DNA of 64,000 nt, taken from positions 17,996,583-18,060,582 of the forward strand of contig NC_041021.1 in the NCBI RefSeq assembly GCF_004193775.1. Direction: 5' to 3'. This document shows positions 20,982 to 31,492 of the stretch, one piece after another (the first letter of the stretch is position 1; every line of letters begins with the position of its first letter). The stretch is from Glycine soja (lineage: Eukaryota > Streptophyta > Magnoliopsida > Fabales > Fabaceae). A program made the translations under genes and the position numbers. The notes under the pieces are model-generated. The model was not told the DNA's origin, did no database searches, and saw only the letters and a list, made by a program, of their open reading frames with translations.

Positions 20982-22435
20982 TACTCTAGCTCTAGCACAG
21001 GTTCGGTAAGGGCACCGTAAAACATGTTCTTTTCTTTTTTATAACAATGATTAAGTTTGTTTTTTTTCAAGGAAAGAATACAATGATCAATGCAACCAAT
21101 GAAAAGCATGGATGTATGCAAATGATGTATAGTTAAGTATTGCACATTTTTACGCAGGACATGGGGTTGAATCAATTTAGATTTTCAACATGGTCCATGA
21201 CATCTTTGTCAAGGTGAAAATGGAAGTAACAAGGACATCAACAATCCTAAATGTGTTTGGCAGTAGATGAAGCAGCGATGAAACTCGATCCTTTTTTTGC
21301 CCCAATTTTTGCAAGATGGTTACTTCCATGCTTCAACTTGACTTGATGAACCTTTTCGAAAAAGCATGAGCTTGGTTCAACCCTATAATCCAAGGAATGG
21401 CAATTCTGATCGCCAATACTTCGACAACATTTCATAGAGATGAACGACTCGGGAATACGTATGCTATGCATGGAAAATGTAATTATGAAATTGAGATGCC
21501 CGAAGAAATATCTTTTCTTAGTTAACCATGCTTTAGGTACCATGTTCAATCATTTTGTTTTTAAGTGAAATGGGTTTATGATCCCAACATGGTTGGCTCA
21601 TGGTACTGAACATATGCAACTAAGCATGCAACGTGAATTTTCATGCTTCCTTTTTTTGTTTTTGTTTTGCAGAGGAAAATGCAAGGATCATGCATGACTA
21701 AACATGAAAACAAATGGTACACAAAAAAACATGTTAGATGCAGATACATGGTGATGAAGTGACTTATGCAAAATGCAATGCATGAATATGGTAAGTGACA
21801 AATGCAGGAACGATACTTCCATTACGATGCCATGAAAAGATGCTTATGCGGTGCATGATATGAATGCATTTACGGACATGAGAGACCAAAAAATCATATC
21901 TTCTTACTTGTGCATTTGGGGGCACAGTGCCCCATGTGTACAGTTAAGAAGGTGATACGGACCTTCCAGCTTCCCGTGACAAAAGACGAGACCAACATAC
22001 AACGCATGCGTGACGACATGCTGCAGATGCGCAAAAGTGCAATAGGGGGATGTACACAACATGCCAATATCCTCAAATAATCATACAGCAAAGGCGTACA
22101 TGACATTTAGGTTATACGCATGGTAGTGTTTAAAACGCACGCAGTGTGTTCACTTCGTGCCCCTATTTTAGGGACCTAAACGGGAGGAACTAAAAGGCTT
22201 TTAGTGATAATTCCCAAGGTGGTCATATCTCTCTTGATGGTTTCTAGAGGTATCATCCCCTTCGAAAAACATATTGCGGCAGTAGGAACTACTAGCAACA
22301 ATATGTTATCAAAGAGAAAAACTCTAGATGAGGATTCACTGTTATCAAGCATGTCGGAGACCCAACATGACCACAGATTCACCTCCACACCTTATGTTCC
22401 CATGACCACAGACTCACCTCCACACCTTATGTTTT
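20982..22435 (-). mobile_element. O5 leader
   Basis: Antiparallel to the O3 leader (7110-8582 and 10224-10348). The 5' LTR and primer site of O5 are missing, because the sequence is cut at 22435 by truncated S1 LTR sequence. A 35-bp tandem duplication (22366-22400 and 22401-22435) lies exactly at the breakpoint. No gene in this stretch. Confidence 0.7.
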
Positions 22436-22494
22436 CAAAACTTTGAATAGCAGATGAGTTTTTGACAAAACCTTTACCAAAGAGTTTTTACTCT

Positions 22495-22740
22495 CGGGTA
22501 ACCGATTACCATATTGGTGTAATCGATTATTAGTAGCAAATTGAGTTTGAAAAAGTTTTCAAACTGAATTTACAACGTTCCAATTATTTTCAAAAGGTTG
22601 TAATCGATTACAATGTTTTGGTAATCGCTTACCAGTGCCCTTGAACGTTGAAATTCAAATTCAAAGGTGAAGAGTCACATCCTTTCACTTAAAAGCTTTG
22701 TGTAATCGATTACACTAATTTGGTAATCGATTACCAGTGA
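22495..22740. promoter_or_regulatory. Cluster of TAATCGATTA palindromes, S1 5' LTR
   Basis: GTAATCGATTAC-type palindromes occur in pairs about 20 bp apart upstream of the TATA box. Near-perfect ones are at about 22521, 22600, 22703 and 22724, with degenerate partners at 22498 and 22621. The same clusters are in the other S-LTRs (27045-27250, 28918-29160, 51935-52225 minus, 61190-61370). A protein-binding role is inferred only. Confidence 0.6.
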
Positions 22741-22865
22741 CTGTTTCTTAAAAAAATCAAAAGATGTAACTCTTCAAAAAGGTTTTGACATTTTCAAATG
22801 GGTTTTAAGTTTTTCTAAAAGTTATAACTCTTCTAAATGGTCTTCTTGACCAGACATGGAGAGTC

Positions 22866-22872
22866 TATAAAA
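22866..22872 (+). promoter_or_regulatory. TATA box of the S1 5' LTR
   Basis: TATAAAA in the context GAGTCTATAAAAGC. It is conserved at 27378-27384 (S1 3' LTR) and 29270-29276 (S3). The hairpin series begins about 190 bp downstream and would be in the transcript if this is the start region. Confidence 0.7.
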
Positions 22873-23056
22873 GCAAGGCTTTGTTTTGCATTTCAACAAT
22901 CTTGAATACTTTTCCAATCATTTCATTACAATCCATTACAAGCCTTGAATCTCTTTGAACTTCTTCTTCTTTTTACCAAAAGTTTTCTGAAGTTTTCTGG
23001 TTTTCCAAACCTTGAAAACTTGTGCTATTCATCTTTTCATTCTCTTCTCCCTTTGC

Positions 23057-23570
23057 CAAAAAGAATTCGCCAAGGACTAACCGCCTGAATTCTTTTTGTG
23101 TCTCTCTTCTCTCTTTTCCAAAAGAAGGAAGGACTAACCGCCTGAATTCTTTTGTGTCTCCCTTCTCCCTTGTCAAAGAATTCAAAACGACATAGTCTGA
23201 GAATTCTTTTGATTCTTCCCATTCCCTAATACAAAAGCGTTCAAAGGTTTAACCGCCTGAGAATTCTTTTGTATCCCCATTCACAAAGTATCAAAGGTTT
23301 AACAGCCAGAGACCTTTGTCTTAACACATTGGAGGGTACATCCTTTGTGGTACAAGTAGAGGGTACATCTACTTGGGTTTGACTGAGAACAAGAGAGGGT
23401 ACATCTCTTGTGGATCAGTTCTAGTGGAGGGTACATCCACTAGGTTCAAAGAGAACAAGGGAGGGTACATCCCTTGTGGATCTTTGCTTGTAAAAGGATT
23501 TTTACAAGGTTGAAAGGAATCTCAAGGACCGCAGGTCGCTTGGGGACTGGAGGTAGGCACGGGTTGTGCC
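23057..23570 (+). other. Series of about twelve hairpins in the S-LTR
   Basis: Consecutive inverted repeats. Class 1 has loops with GGACTAACCGCC and arms such as CAAAAAGAATTC (23057-23068) with its complement at 23087-23098. Class 2 has the constant loop GGGTACA and arms CAAGTAGA/TCTACTTG (23353-23375), CAAGAGA/TCTCTTG (23390-23410), CTAGTGGA/TCCACTAG (23421-23443) and CAAGGGA/TCCCTTG (23456-23476). CTTGTAAAA/TTTTACAAG (23487-23508) and GGCAC/GTGCC (23556-23570) follow. The arms differ between hairpins but pair within each. Equivalents are at about 27555-28090, 34325-34800 and 51120-51515 (minus). Confidence 0.8.
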
Positions 23571-23800
23571 GAACCAGTATAAAAACTGTTGTGTGTTTGT
23601 TTCCTTCTTCCCTACTCTTTTACTTTCCGCTGTGCATTTAATTTTTGCTTTTACTTTCTGTTAAGTTTCTCTTCTACTCCATAATCTCTTAACAACATAA
23701 GTAAAAGTCTTAGAAGAGTAATTTTTTAATTAGTTAAGGTTTAGGAATAATTAATTCAACCCCCCTTCTTGATTATTCTGAGGCCACTCGATCCAGCAAG

Positions 23801-23812
23801 TGGTATCAGAGC
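23801..23812 (+). other. S1 primer binding site (initiator tRNA-Met)
   Basis: TGGTATCAGAGC lies 2 bp after the 5' LTR end. This is the standard plant copia primer site for tRNA-iMet. Confidence 0.92.
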
Positions 23813-23848
23813 AGGTTTCTTGTAGAAAGTCTAACAACTTCAAGATTA

Positions 23849-24136
23849 ATGGCCTCTTTAGATTCTTTGTTTTTCAAAAGTGTTTTCAGGAACAGGTTAT
23901 TCCAAGATCATGATGAAGACCAAGTCAACTTATGTCTCATGACAAAATCTCATGATAACAATGAAGAAGAATCTGTAAGGAAGAAGTAGTACATTGATAG
24001 TGGATGTTCCAAGCACATAACAGGAGATGTATCCAAATTCACAACCATTTCTCCCAAGAAAAGTGGACATGTTGCATACGGTGACAACAATATCAGTAAA
24101 ATCTCAAAAGAGGTAACATCTAAGCTATTTCTATGA
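23849..24136 (+). pseudogene. S1 gag start joined to a protease motif
   Basis: An ATG (MASLDSLFFKSVF) opens 46 codons, then a TAG at 23987-23989. The same frame continues YIDSGCSKHITGD, the aspartic-protease DSG motif of Ty1-copia polyproteins, and runs to TGA at 24134-24136. Nearly all of gag and everything after the protease start is deleted, yet the frame is kept across the joint. Confidence 0.7.
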
Positions 24137-25508
24137 ATTAAGGTATGAGTAGTATTTTCAATTAAGTTATTTTTGTGGCTAATAGAAAATAATTGATGAA
24201 ATTGTTTGATTGTGTTTACAATGTTTAATTAATTATATTTAGTTTTAATTTTGAATATATATGATTAATTGAATTTTGTTTAATGCTTGAATTGCTTATG
24301 TTTTGTTTGTTTTGACATGATAGGATAATTGAATTAAGTAAATAATTACCATGACATGTTTTGATAATTATTATTTGATACTTAAATTTCAGTATTTAAT
24401 TCTCTGGTAATCGATTACCACTATGTGTAATCGATTACAATAGAATAGACTTAGTTCTATAAATTGAAGATAAGTTTAAAATTATTTGATTATGTTAAAA
24501 TTTATTATGATTAATTAACTATATTTAGTTTAAATAATTTCAATATACATGATTGATTTTTTGTCTTTGGTAATTGTGTCCAAGTAGTTGGAAGTTTTGA
24601 AAATTAAAATTTGGAAGTTATTGGAAGTTTCAAAATTAAAATTTGGAAGTTATTGAAAGTTTCAAAATTAAAAATTTGGAAGTTATTGGAAGTTGAAAGT
24701 TGAAAATGAAAGTGGAAGTTATTGGAAGTTGGAAGTTGAAAAAGGAAGTTACTGGAAGTTGAAATTTGAAATTTGAAATTTAAAATTTAAAATTTAAAAT
24801 TTGAAAATTTTTAAAGTATTGTGCATAGTTAGTTGATTATTAATTAAATATTATTTTGAAATGTTTGATGATTGATTGTGCTTAAAAGTTATGTTGATTA
24901 TTTTAATAATATATATTTAAAATGATTATGCATGATTTTTTATGTGATATGTGATTAGTCATTTATGAATGGTTATGTATGGTTTTATATCTCTTGTATG
25001 ATTCTTGCATAATTTTTAAATATGACATGTGAATTACTTGCTTAAGGTTCATTCATAAATTTTTTCAAAATCCATTATGTTATATTTATTTAGTTTTATA
25101 AGAATTTTCATATATAAAGTGTCTTTTTTATTCTGAAAGATGTGTTATCAAGCATGAGCATGATAAAGATATTGAGCATGTAGGTTTCAGAGAAAATAAT
25201 AATTATATGATTGACTAAGTTCTTTGAACTTTCTAAGTTTTTAAATTATCTTTAACAAATCTGAATGTTTGATAATGTTTGTGATCTATATCCTTCAATC
25301 CTTGTATAATTCTTGTTTGATATGTTTAAATTACTTGATTGATTGTTCAAAATATTTTTTTATGCTTTTCAAAATTATTATATTGTATTTCAAACAAAAT
25401 TATTTTGATATGATAAAACCTTCTATGATAATAAAAACTCATCTTGGTAAGTGTTGATAGTCAATTAGCACTTAGTCTTAGGAAAAAGGTGATTGTGTTT
25501 TTAAAAAA
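24137..25508 (+). mobile_element. S1 AT-rich interior without genes
   Basis: Very AT-rich, with no coding motif. From about 24585 to 24790 it holds imperfect repeats of TTGGAAGTTATTGGAAGTT. One TAATCGATTACCACTATGTG segment with a partner (about 24408-24446) echoes the LTR palindromes. This stretch replaces the integrase and RT coding region. Confidence 0.5.
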
Positions 25509-25625
25509 ATTATAGACACTAAAAACCAACTTGCAGATATCTTTACAAAACCACTAACCAAAGACTCTTTCTACACCATTAGAAGAGAATTAGGACTTCT
25601 AGATGCAAGTGACTTAGACAAATGA
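25509..25625 (+). pseudogene. S1 pol C-terminal tail (copia RNase H end)
   Basis: The frame reads IIDTKNQLADIFTKPLTKDS, then IRRELGLLDASDLDK and TGA at 25623-25625. The QLADIFTKPL motif marks the end of Ty1-copia pol. Only about 38 codons remain. Confidence 0.8.
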
Positions 25626-26677
25626 TTTATGTTTTGATGACTTATGACTTATTTGTTATTTATGCACATATGCTTCTATTATAATGTGAGGATGATTTAT
25701 TATCTCGTTTGATTTTTATAAGTTTTTCTCTCTTGTATGAATACATGTATTGTATGTTTATCCATTTTTATATAATTTGACATGATTAGATTTTTGTCAA
25801 AATTATATTAATATGCTAAAATAATAGAGATAAGTAATGAGTTACCATGTATGTGTTCATAACTAATTTTTGTTACTTAGAATTAAGTTTTGATTCTCTG
25901 ATAATAGATTTAGATTATAATTATATTTTGTTTTTTTTTAAACCTTGTATTTGGCTATGTTTTTATGAAATTTGAAAACTTAGTATTTCTTTTAATACTT
26001 GCTTAGTATGACTGAACATGATGATTATATTGACTTGCTCTTGGTTGTTTATGATTGTGTGTTTTAAACTTAATTACTTTAATAATATATGACAAGTGGT
26101 ATGTACTTACATTTGATATTGTGTTTTATATTTTTTTTAATTATTCATATATGTTTTATTTGAATATTATGAATGACTTTCTGGATTATATGACATTCTA
26201 TGAAGTATTATCTTTCTAAGTGTGATGAATGGTTATGATATATTGTTTGATTGTTTTCTATTCTCATGTATTTTGGCTATATTATTATGGTATTTGAACA
26301 ATTTACTATTTCCTTATTTGCATGGTATGGTTGAACAAGTATGTTATTTGGCTATGTGGATTTTATAGTTAATCTATTTATGATTGTTGCTTCATGGTTC
26401 TTACTTCATGATTTGATTGATGGTTTTTCATGAATGCTGTATGAATATTTAGTTATATTTGCATACTTAAATTTTGATACGCACTTTGGCTTTTTGTTGA
26501 TGCCAAAGGGGGAGAGAAATGGGGATAAATCAAGAACTCACATGGGTAATCAATTTAATTTTAAGATAAGCATAAATTCAAAAACAAAGGGGGAGAATTT
26601 ATGAGAGTGATCGACTAGGAAAAAGTGTGTGTGTGTTTCTTGATTTTAGAAGTTGTCATCATCAAAAAGGGGGAGAT
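25626..26677 (+). mobile_element. S1 3' noncoding region with repeated polypurine tracts
   Basis: AT-rich, no gene. Near the end it carries three similar purine tracts: CAAAGGGGGAGAGAAA (about 26506), ACAAAGGGGGAGAATT (about 26584) and AAAAAGGGGGAGAT (26664-26677). The last abuts the 3' LTR and is the likely primer for plus-strand synthesis. Confidence 0.65.
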
Positions 26678-28320
26678 TGTAGAAGCAAGGCTTCATGGTG
26701 AATGTGATTCAAAGGTGTTTTGATGATAACAATGATGAATATAAAAGATGATGACAAAGGTGATGAACAAAAAGCTCAAAGATCAAAGAACAACTCAGGT
26801 GAATCAAGAACAAGTCAAGAGTTCAAGAATCAAGAAGAATTCAAGACTCAAGAAGAAAGCCTAGAATCAAGAATCAAGATTCACGATTCAAGATCTCAAG
26901 AATCAAGAACAAGATTCAAGACTCAAGATTCAAGAATGAAGAAAAGACTCAATCAAGATAAGTATTAAAAAGTTTTTTCAAAACTTTGAATAGCACATGA
27001 GTTTTTGACAAAACCTTTACCAAAAAGTTTTTACTCTCTGGTAATCGATTACCATATTGGTGTAATCGATTACTAGTAGCAAAATGAGTTTGAAAAAGTT
27101 TTCAAACTGAATTTACAACGTTACAATGTTTTGGTAAACGATTACCAGTGCCCTTGAACGTTGAAATTCAAATTCAAAGGTGAAGAGTCACATCCTTTCA
27201 CTTAAAAGCTTTGTGTAATCGATTACACTAATTTGGTAATCGATTACCAGTGACTGTTTCTGAAAAAAATCAAAAGATGTAACTCTTCAAAAAGGTTTTG
27301 ACTTTTTCAAATGGGTTTTAAGTTTTCTAAAAGTTATAACTCTTCTAAATGGTCTTCTTGACCAGACATGGAGAGTCTATAAAAGCAAGGCTTTGTTTTG
27401 CATTTCAACAATCTTGAATACTTTTCCAATCATTTCATTACAATCCTTTACAAGCCTTGAATCTCTTTGAACTTCTTCTTCTTCTTTGTACATAGAGTTT
27501 TCTGAAGTTTTCTGGTTTTCCAAACCTTGAAAACTTGTGCTATTCATCTTTTCATTCTCTTCTCCCTTTGCCAAAAAGAATTCGCCAAGGACTAACCGCC
27601 TGAATTCTTTTTGTGTCTCTCTTCTCTCTTTTCCAAAAGAAGGAAGGACTAACCGCCTGAATTCTTTTGTGTCTCCCTTCTCCCTTGTCAAAGAATTCAA
27701 AACGACACAGTCTGAGAATTCTTTTGATTCTTCCCATTCCCTAATAAAAAAGCGTTCAAAGGTTTAACCGCCTGAGAATTCTTTTGTATCCCCATTCACA
27801 AAGTATCAAAGGTTTAACAGCCTGAGACCTTTGTCTTAACACATTGGAGGGTACATCCTTTGTGGTACAAGTAGAGGGTACATCTATTTGGGTTTGACTG
27901 AGAACAAGAGAGGGTACATCTCTTGTGGATCAGTTCTAGTGGAGGGTACATCCACTAGGTTCAAGGAGAACAAGAGAGGGTACATCCCTTGTGGATCTTT
28001 GCTTGTAAAAGGATTTTTACAAGGTTGAAAGAAATCTCAAGGACCGCAGGTCACTTGGGGACTGGAGGTAGGCACGGGTTGTGCCGAACCAGTATAAAAA
28101 CTCTTGTGTGTTTGTTTCCTTCTTCCCTACTCTTTTACTTTCCGCTGTGCATTTAATTTTTGCTTTTACTTTCTGTTAAGTTTCTCTTCTACTCCATAAT
28201 CTCTTAACAACATAAGTAAAAGTCTTAGAAGAGTAATTTTTTAATTAGTAAAGGTTTAGGAATAATTAATTCAACCCCCCCCCCCCCTTCTTGATTATTC
28301 TGAGGCCACTCGATCCAACA
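26678..28320 (+). repeat. S1 3' LTR
   Basis: TGTAGAAGCAAGG to CGATCCAACA, 1643 bp. Its first 300 bp (absent from the 5' LTR) include many CAAGAATCAAGA-type short repeats (26810-26960). TATA box at 27378-27384. A run of 13 C at about 28275-28287 replaces the shorter C run of the 5' LTR. Confidence 0.88.
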
Positions 28321-28539
28321 TTTACTTGTTACGCACTTTGGCTTTTTGTTGATGCCAAAGGGGGAGAGAAATAGGGATTAAATCAAGAACTCACATAAGT
28401 AATTAAATTAATTTCAAGTGAAGCATAAACTCAAAAACAAAGGGGGAGAATATGGAAAATTAAGTGAGAGATCGACTAGGAAAAAATGTGTGTATGTGTT
28501 TCTTGATTTCAGGGTTGTCATCATAAAAAAATGGGAGAT
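28321..28539 (+). mobile_element. S3 internal 3' end fragment
   Basis: Starts directly after the S1 LTR with ACGCACTTTGGCTTTTTG and carries the same purine tracts as 26480-26677. This is the last part of a second copia interior. It suggests S1 inserted within S3, with the left side of S3 lost. Confidence 0.65.
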
Positions 28540-29280
28540 TGTAGAAGCAAGCTTCATGATTGAATCAAGATTGATTCATGTATCAAGATTGATTCATGAT
28601 GATGAATCAAGATTGATTCAAGGTGTTTTGGTGATAACAAAGATGATGACAAAAAGCCCAAGAGAATGACTTCAAGATTGAGTCAAGAACAATTCAAGAA
28701 TCAAGAGAAATTTGATTTCAAGAATCAAGAATCAAATTTCAAGTTTCAAGTTTCAAGTTTCAAGAATCAAGAATCAAGAATAATCAAGATCAAGATTCAA
28801 GACTCAAGATGCAAGAATCAAGAAAATACTCAATCAAGATAAGTACTAAAAAGTTTTTCAAAACATTGAGTAGCACATGAAGTTTTCACAAAAGTTTTTT
28901 CCAAAGAGTTTTTACTCTCTGGTAATCGATTACTAGTTTACTGTAATCGATTACCAGTAGCAAAGTTTGTTTTCAAAAGCTTTCAAACTGAATTTACAAT
29001 GTTCCAATTAATTTCAAAATGGTGTAATCGGTTACAAGATTTTGGTAATCAATTACCAGTGTGTTTGAACATTGAAATTCAAATTCAATTGGGAAGAGTC
29101 AGATCCTTTCACAAAAATGCTTTGTGTAATCGATTACAATGATTTGGTAATCGATTACTAATGATAAGTTTTGAATAACAATCAAAAGATGTAACTCTTC
29201 CAATGTTTTTCAACTTTTTCTAAAGGTTATAACTCTTCTAATGGTTTTCTTGACCAGACATGAAGAGTCTATAAAACCAA

Positions 29281-30189
29281 TGGTGGAAGCTTGCTTGTGG
29301 GGCTTCTATGGAGGCTGGATCTTTGAGCTTAAATGAGGTCCTTTAATGGTGATTTTCCACCATGGAGATGCAGTGGAAGACAAAGGAGAAGAGGAGAGAG
29401 GAGGCGCCATCCACTAGGGAATAAGCCTTGGAAGAAGGAGCTTCACCACCAAGATAAGCCTTGGATAAGAAGCTTGGAGAGGATGCTTCAATGGAGGAAA
29501 AGAAAGAGGGAGAGAAAGAGAGAAGGGGGAGCACGAAATTGAAGGAAGAAAAAGGGAGAGAAGTTGAAATTTGTGTTGTGTCTCACAAGACTCTCATTCA
29601 TCAAAGTTACAACAAGTGTTACACATGTTTCTATTTATAGACTAGGTAGCTTCCTTGAGAAGATTTCTTGAGAAAACTTCCTTGAGAAGCTTCTTTGAGA
29701 AAACTTCCTTGAGAAGCTAGAGCTTAGCTACACACACCCCTCTAATAACTAAGCTCACCTCCTTGAAAAGCTTCCTTGAAAAGATTCCTAAAGAAGCTAG
29801 AGCTTAGCTACACACACCTCTCTAATAGCTAAGCTCACCTCCTTGATATGAGAAGCTAGAACTTAGCTACACACCCCCTAGAATAGCTAAGCTTACCCCC
29901 ATGACAAAATACATGAAAATACAAAATAAAAGTCCCTACTACAAAGACTACTCAAAATGCCTTGAAATACAAGGCTAAAACCCTATACTACTAGAATGGC
30001 CAAAATACAAGGCCTAAACAAATGAAAAAACCTATTCTAATATTTACAAAGATAAGCGGGCTCCTACTTAGCCCATGGGCTCAAAATCTACCCTAAGGCT
30101 CATGAGAACCCTAGGGCCTTCCCTTAGATCTCTGGCCCAATCTACTTGGAGTCTTCTATCCAATACCCTTGCGAGGTAGGATTGCATCA
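29281..30189 (-). repeat. B1 3' LTR
   Basis: Plus-strand ends TGGTGGAAGC and GGATTGCATCA, 909 bp. TATTTATA at 29632-29639 is the minus-strand TATA box. Contains repeated GAAGCTTCCTTGAGAA and AGCTTAGCTACACACAC motifs. The last codons of the B1 frame run into its element-sense start. Confidence 0.88.
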
Positions 30190-31205
30190 TTCCCTCCACC
30201 TTGGAAAGGATTTGACCTTAAATCCCGAGGTTCTTCATACTCTGGGCTCCTTCTCTCAACACCTGTAAAAAGAACAAAAACATATGTATTAGTGGTGTTT
30301 GGTATGTTGAAGTAAGGTAAGGTCAGAAAACCCATTTCCTGGGCATCTTCCCATGAAGGAACATGGTTTCTCACCAACTCAATGAGTGGTGCTACAAGTA
30401 TAGAAAAATATGGGACAAACCTTTTGTAAAAGTTTGTTAAGTCATGGAAGCCCCAAATTTTTCTTATACTTGGTGGAGTGGGCCACTCAGGAATGACCTT
30501 TATTCTCTTAGGGTTCATGGGAACCCCTTGATCACTATTTGAAAAATTAAGAAAAGTAACGCAATAAAACATACCTTTTTCTGTATTTTCGTATTGATTA
30601 TTCCTACCAAAAAGTATGACAAACCTAAGGTGTCCCATATAAGTACCTAAGTTTGTATTGAAACTAAAAATAAGAAGAAACCTACCTAATGGGTCCCTAT
30701 GTACACACACCATGAAGATGTTAGGTGTACGAGTGATTTTACAAAAGAGGGTTGCACCACTCAAAACATTCATCATACCACCTATTTTAGGGACTTGGTG
30801 CCTAATAATACCTATTTTGGGCACCAACAAAGCACAAGGATTAAAGCTCTTGCGAACCAAACCCTCATCCAACAACTTTTTTACTTGAGGAATAAACTCA
30901 AGCCCAAGAGGTGTGGCAATGCTAGCAAGTGTCTTTTTACAAAAGAGAAAATGTGGAGGTTGTCTAAGAGGGAAAGTTTCTTTAATGTTTGTCTTTATTG
31001 TAAAATGAGTTTCCTTCTTAGCTAACCTCTTGTAGCAGACACTTACCTCCTTACACTTCTCTTTAACCACTACTGGTTGTCCATCTTCTTGGGGGTACAT
31101 TTCTTCACTAGATTCTTCCCCTTTTGCTTCTTCACTTTCACTAGAGGAAGGTGAAGTAGTAGCCTCATCTTGGCTACTATAGATGTCTTGGCCCCTCATA
31201 ATCAT
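30156..31205 (-). pseudogene. B1 gag-pol-like frame with crippled RT
   Basis: A 349-codon frame. It has an acidic Ser/Glu-rich linker (about residues 1-50), then an RT-derived part from about 115: LLDEGLVRKSFNPCALLVPK, FCKIT, MGHLRFV, IKVIPEWPTPPS, FYKRFVPYFSILVAPL. In Ty3 RTs the catalytic YxDD lies between the 'F.KID' and 'EH..HL' motifs. Here that stretch reads FLLIFSFNTNLGTYMGHLRF, without it. Protease, RNase H and integrase are absent. Related frames are in C1, B2 and C2. The frame ends inside the LTR. Confidence 0.75.
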
Positions 31206-31492
31206 GCTTTTTGTGGTGGGGCATTGAGAAGTAATGTGTCATCTTCCAAGATATTTAAAGCACTTTATAGAGCTAGTTTTCTCTTGCATACTAGCCTTAG
31301 GGGCTTGCTTTTCTATTGTCTTCCCCTTATCATCTTTGGGCTTAGAAGGTGTCACCCCTAAGATGCCTTGACCTTGGTCTTTCTTTGGATAAGAGTGAGA
31401 GCCATAAGATTTTGAAGTAGACTTCTTTTTAAGTTGTTGCTCTACCCTTATTTCCCAATCTAAGTTAGCCTCTACATTGTCCTTCCCATGGA
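31206..31492 (-). pseudogene. B1 gag remnant with zinc-knuckle region
   Basis: Reading minus: GKDNVEANLDWE joined to IRVEQ, then a Lys/Ser-rich stretch and a CFK..GR.HITSQCP knuckle with one residue altered by a stop. The gag core between DWE and IRVEQ is missing, as in B2 and C1. It joins the 5' LTR at about 31492. Confidence 0.7.

Larger units (their letters stand above)
22436..23798 (+). repeat. S1 5' LTR, lacking its first ~300 bp
   Basis: Aligns with 26977-28320 and ends ATCCAGCA where the 3' LTR ends ATCCAACA. Holds clustered TAATCGATTA palindromes (22495-22740), a TATA box (TATAAAA, 22866-22872) and the hairpin series (23057-23570). The start is lost at the junction with O5. Confidence 0.85.
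22436..28320 (+). mobile_element. S1, internally deleted Ty1-copia element (SIRE-like)
   Basis: Truncated 5' LTR, initiator-Met primer site, a short gag/protease remnant, AT-rich filler, the RNase H C-terminal tail, repeated polypurine tracts, and an apparently full 3' LTR. Copia order (protease early, RNase H last) fits what remains, but integrase and RT are gone. The LTR, primer site and tract resemble the SIRE/Maximus lineage of soybean from memory. The element abuts another copia 3' end (S3) on the right. Confidence 0.78.

Noticed and set aside
22973..23222. Minus-strand ORFs in the S-LTR, repeated at 27377-27700
   Set aside because: These are the antisense of the hairpin series. Copies exist because the LTR is repeated.
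24137..26660. Possible envelope-like gene of a SIRE-type element
   Set aside because: No reading frame longer than about 60 codons and no signal or transmembrane pattern in element sense. The region is AT-rich filler.
29333..29542. Arg/Lys-rich ORF MRSFNGDFPPWRC, also at 31542
   Set aside because: It lies antisense within B-type LTRs and is present because both LTRs are. No reason to think it is translated.
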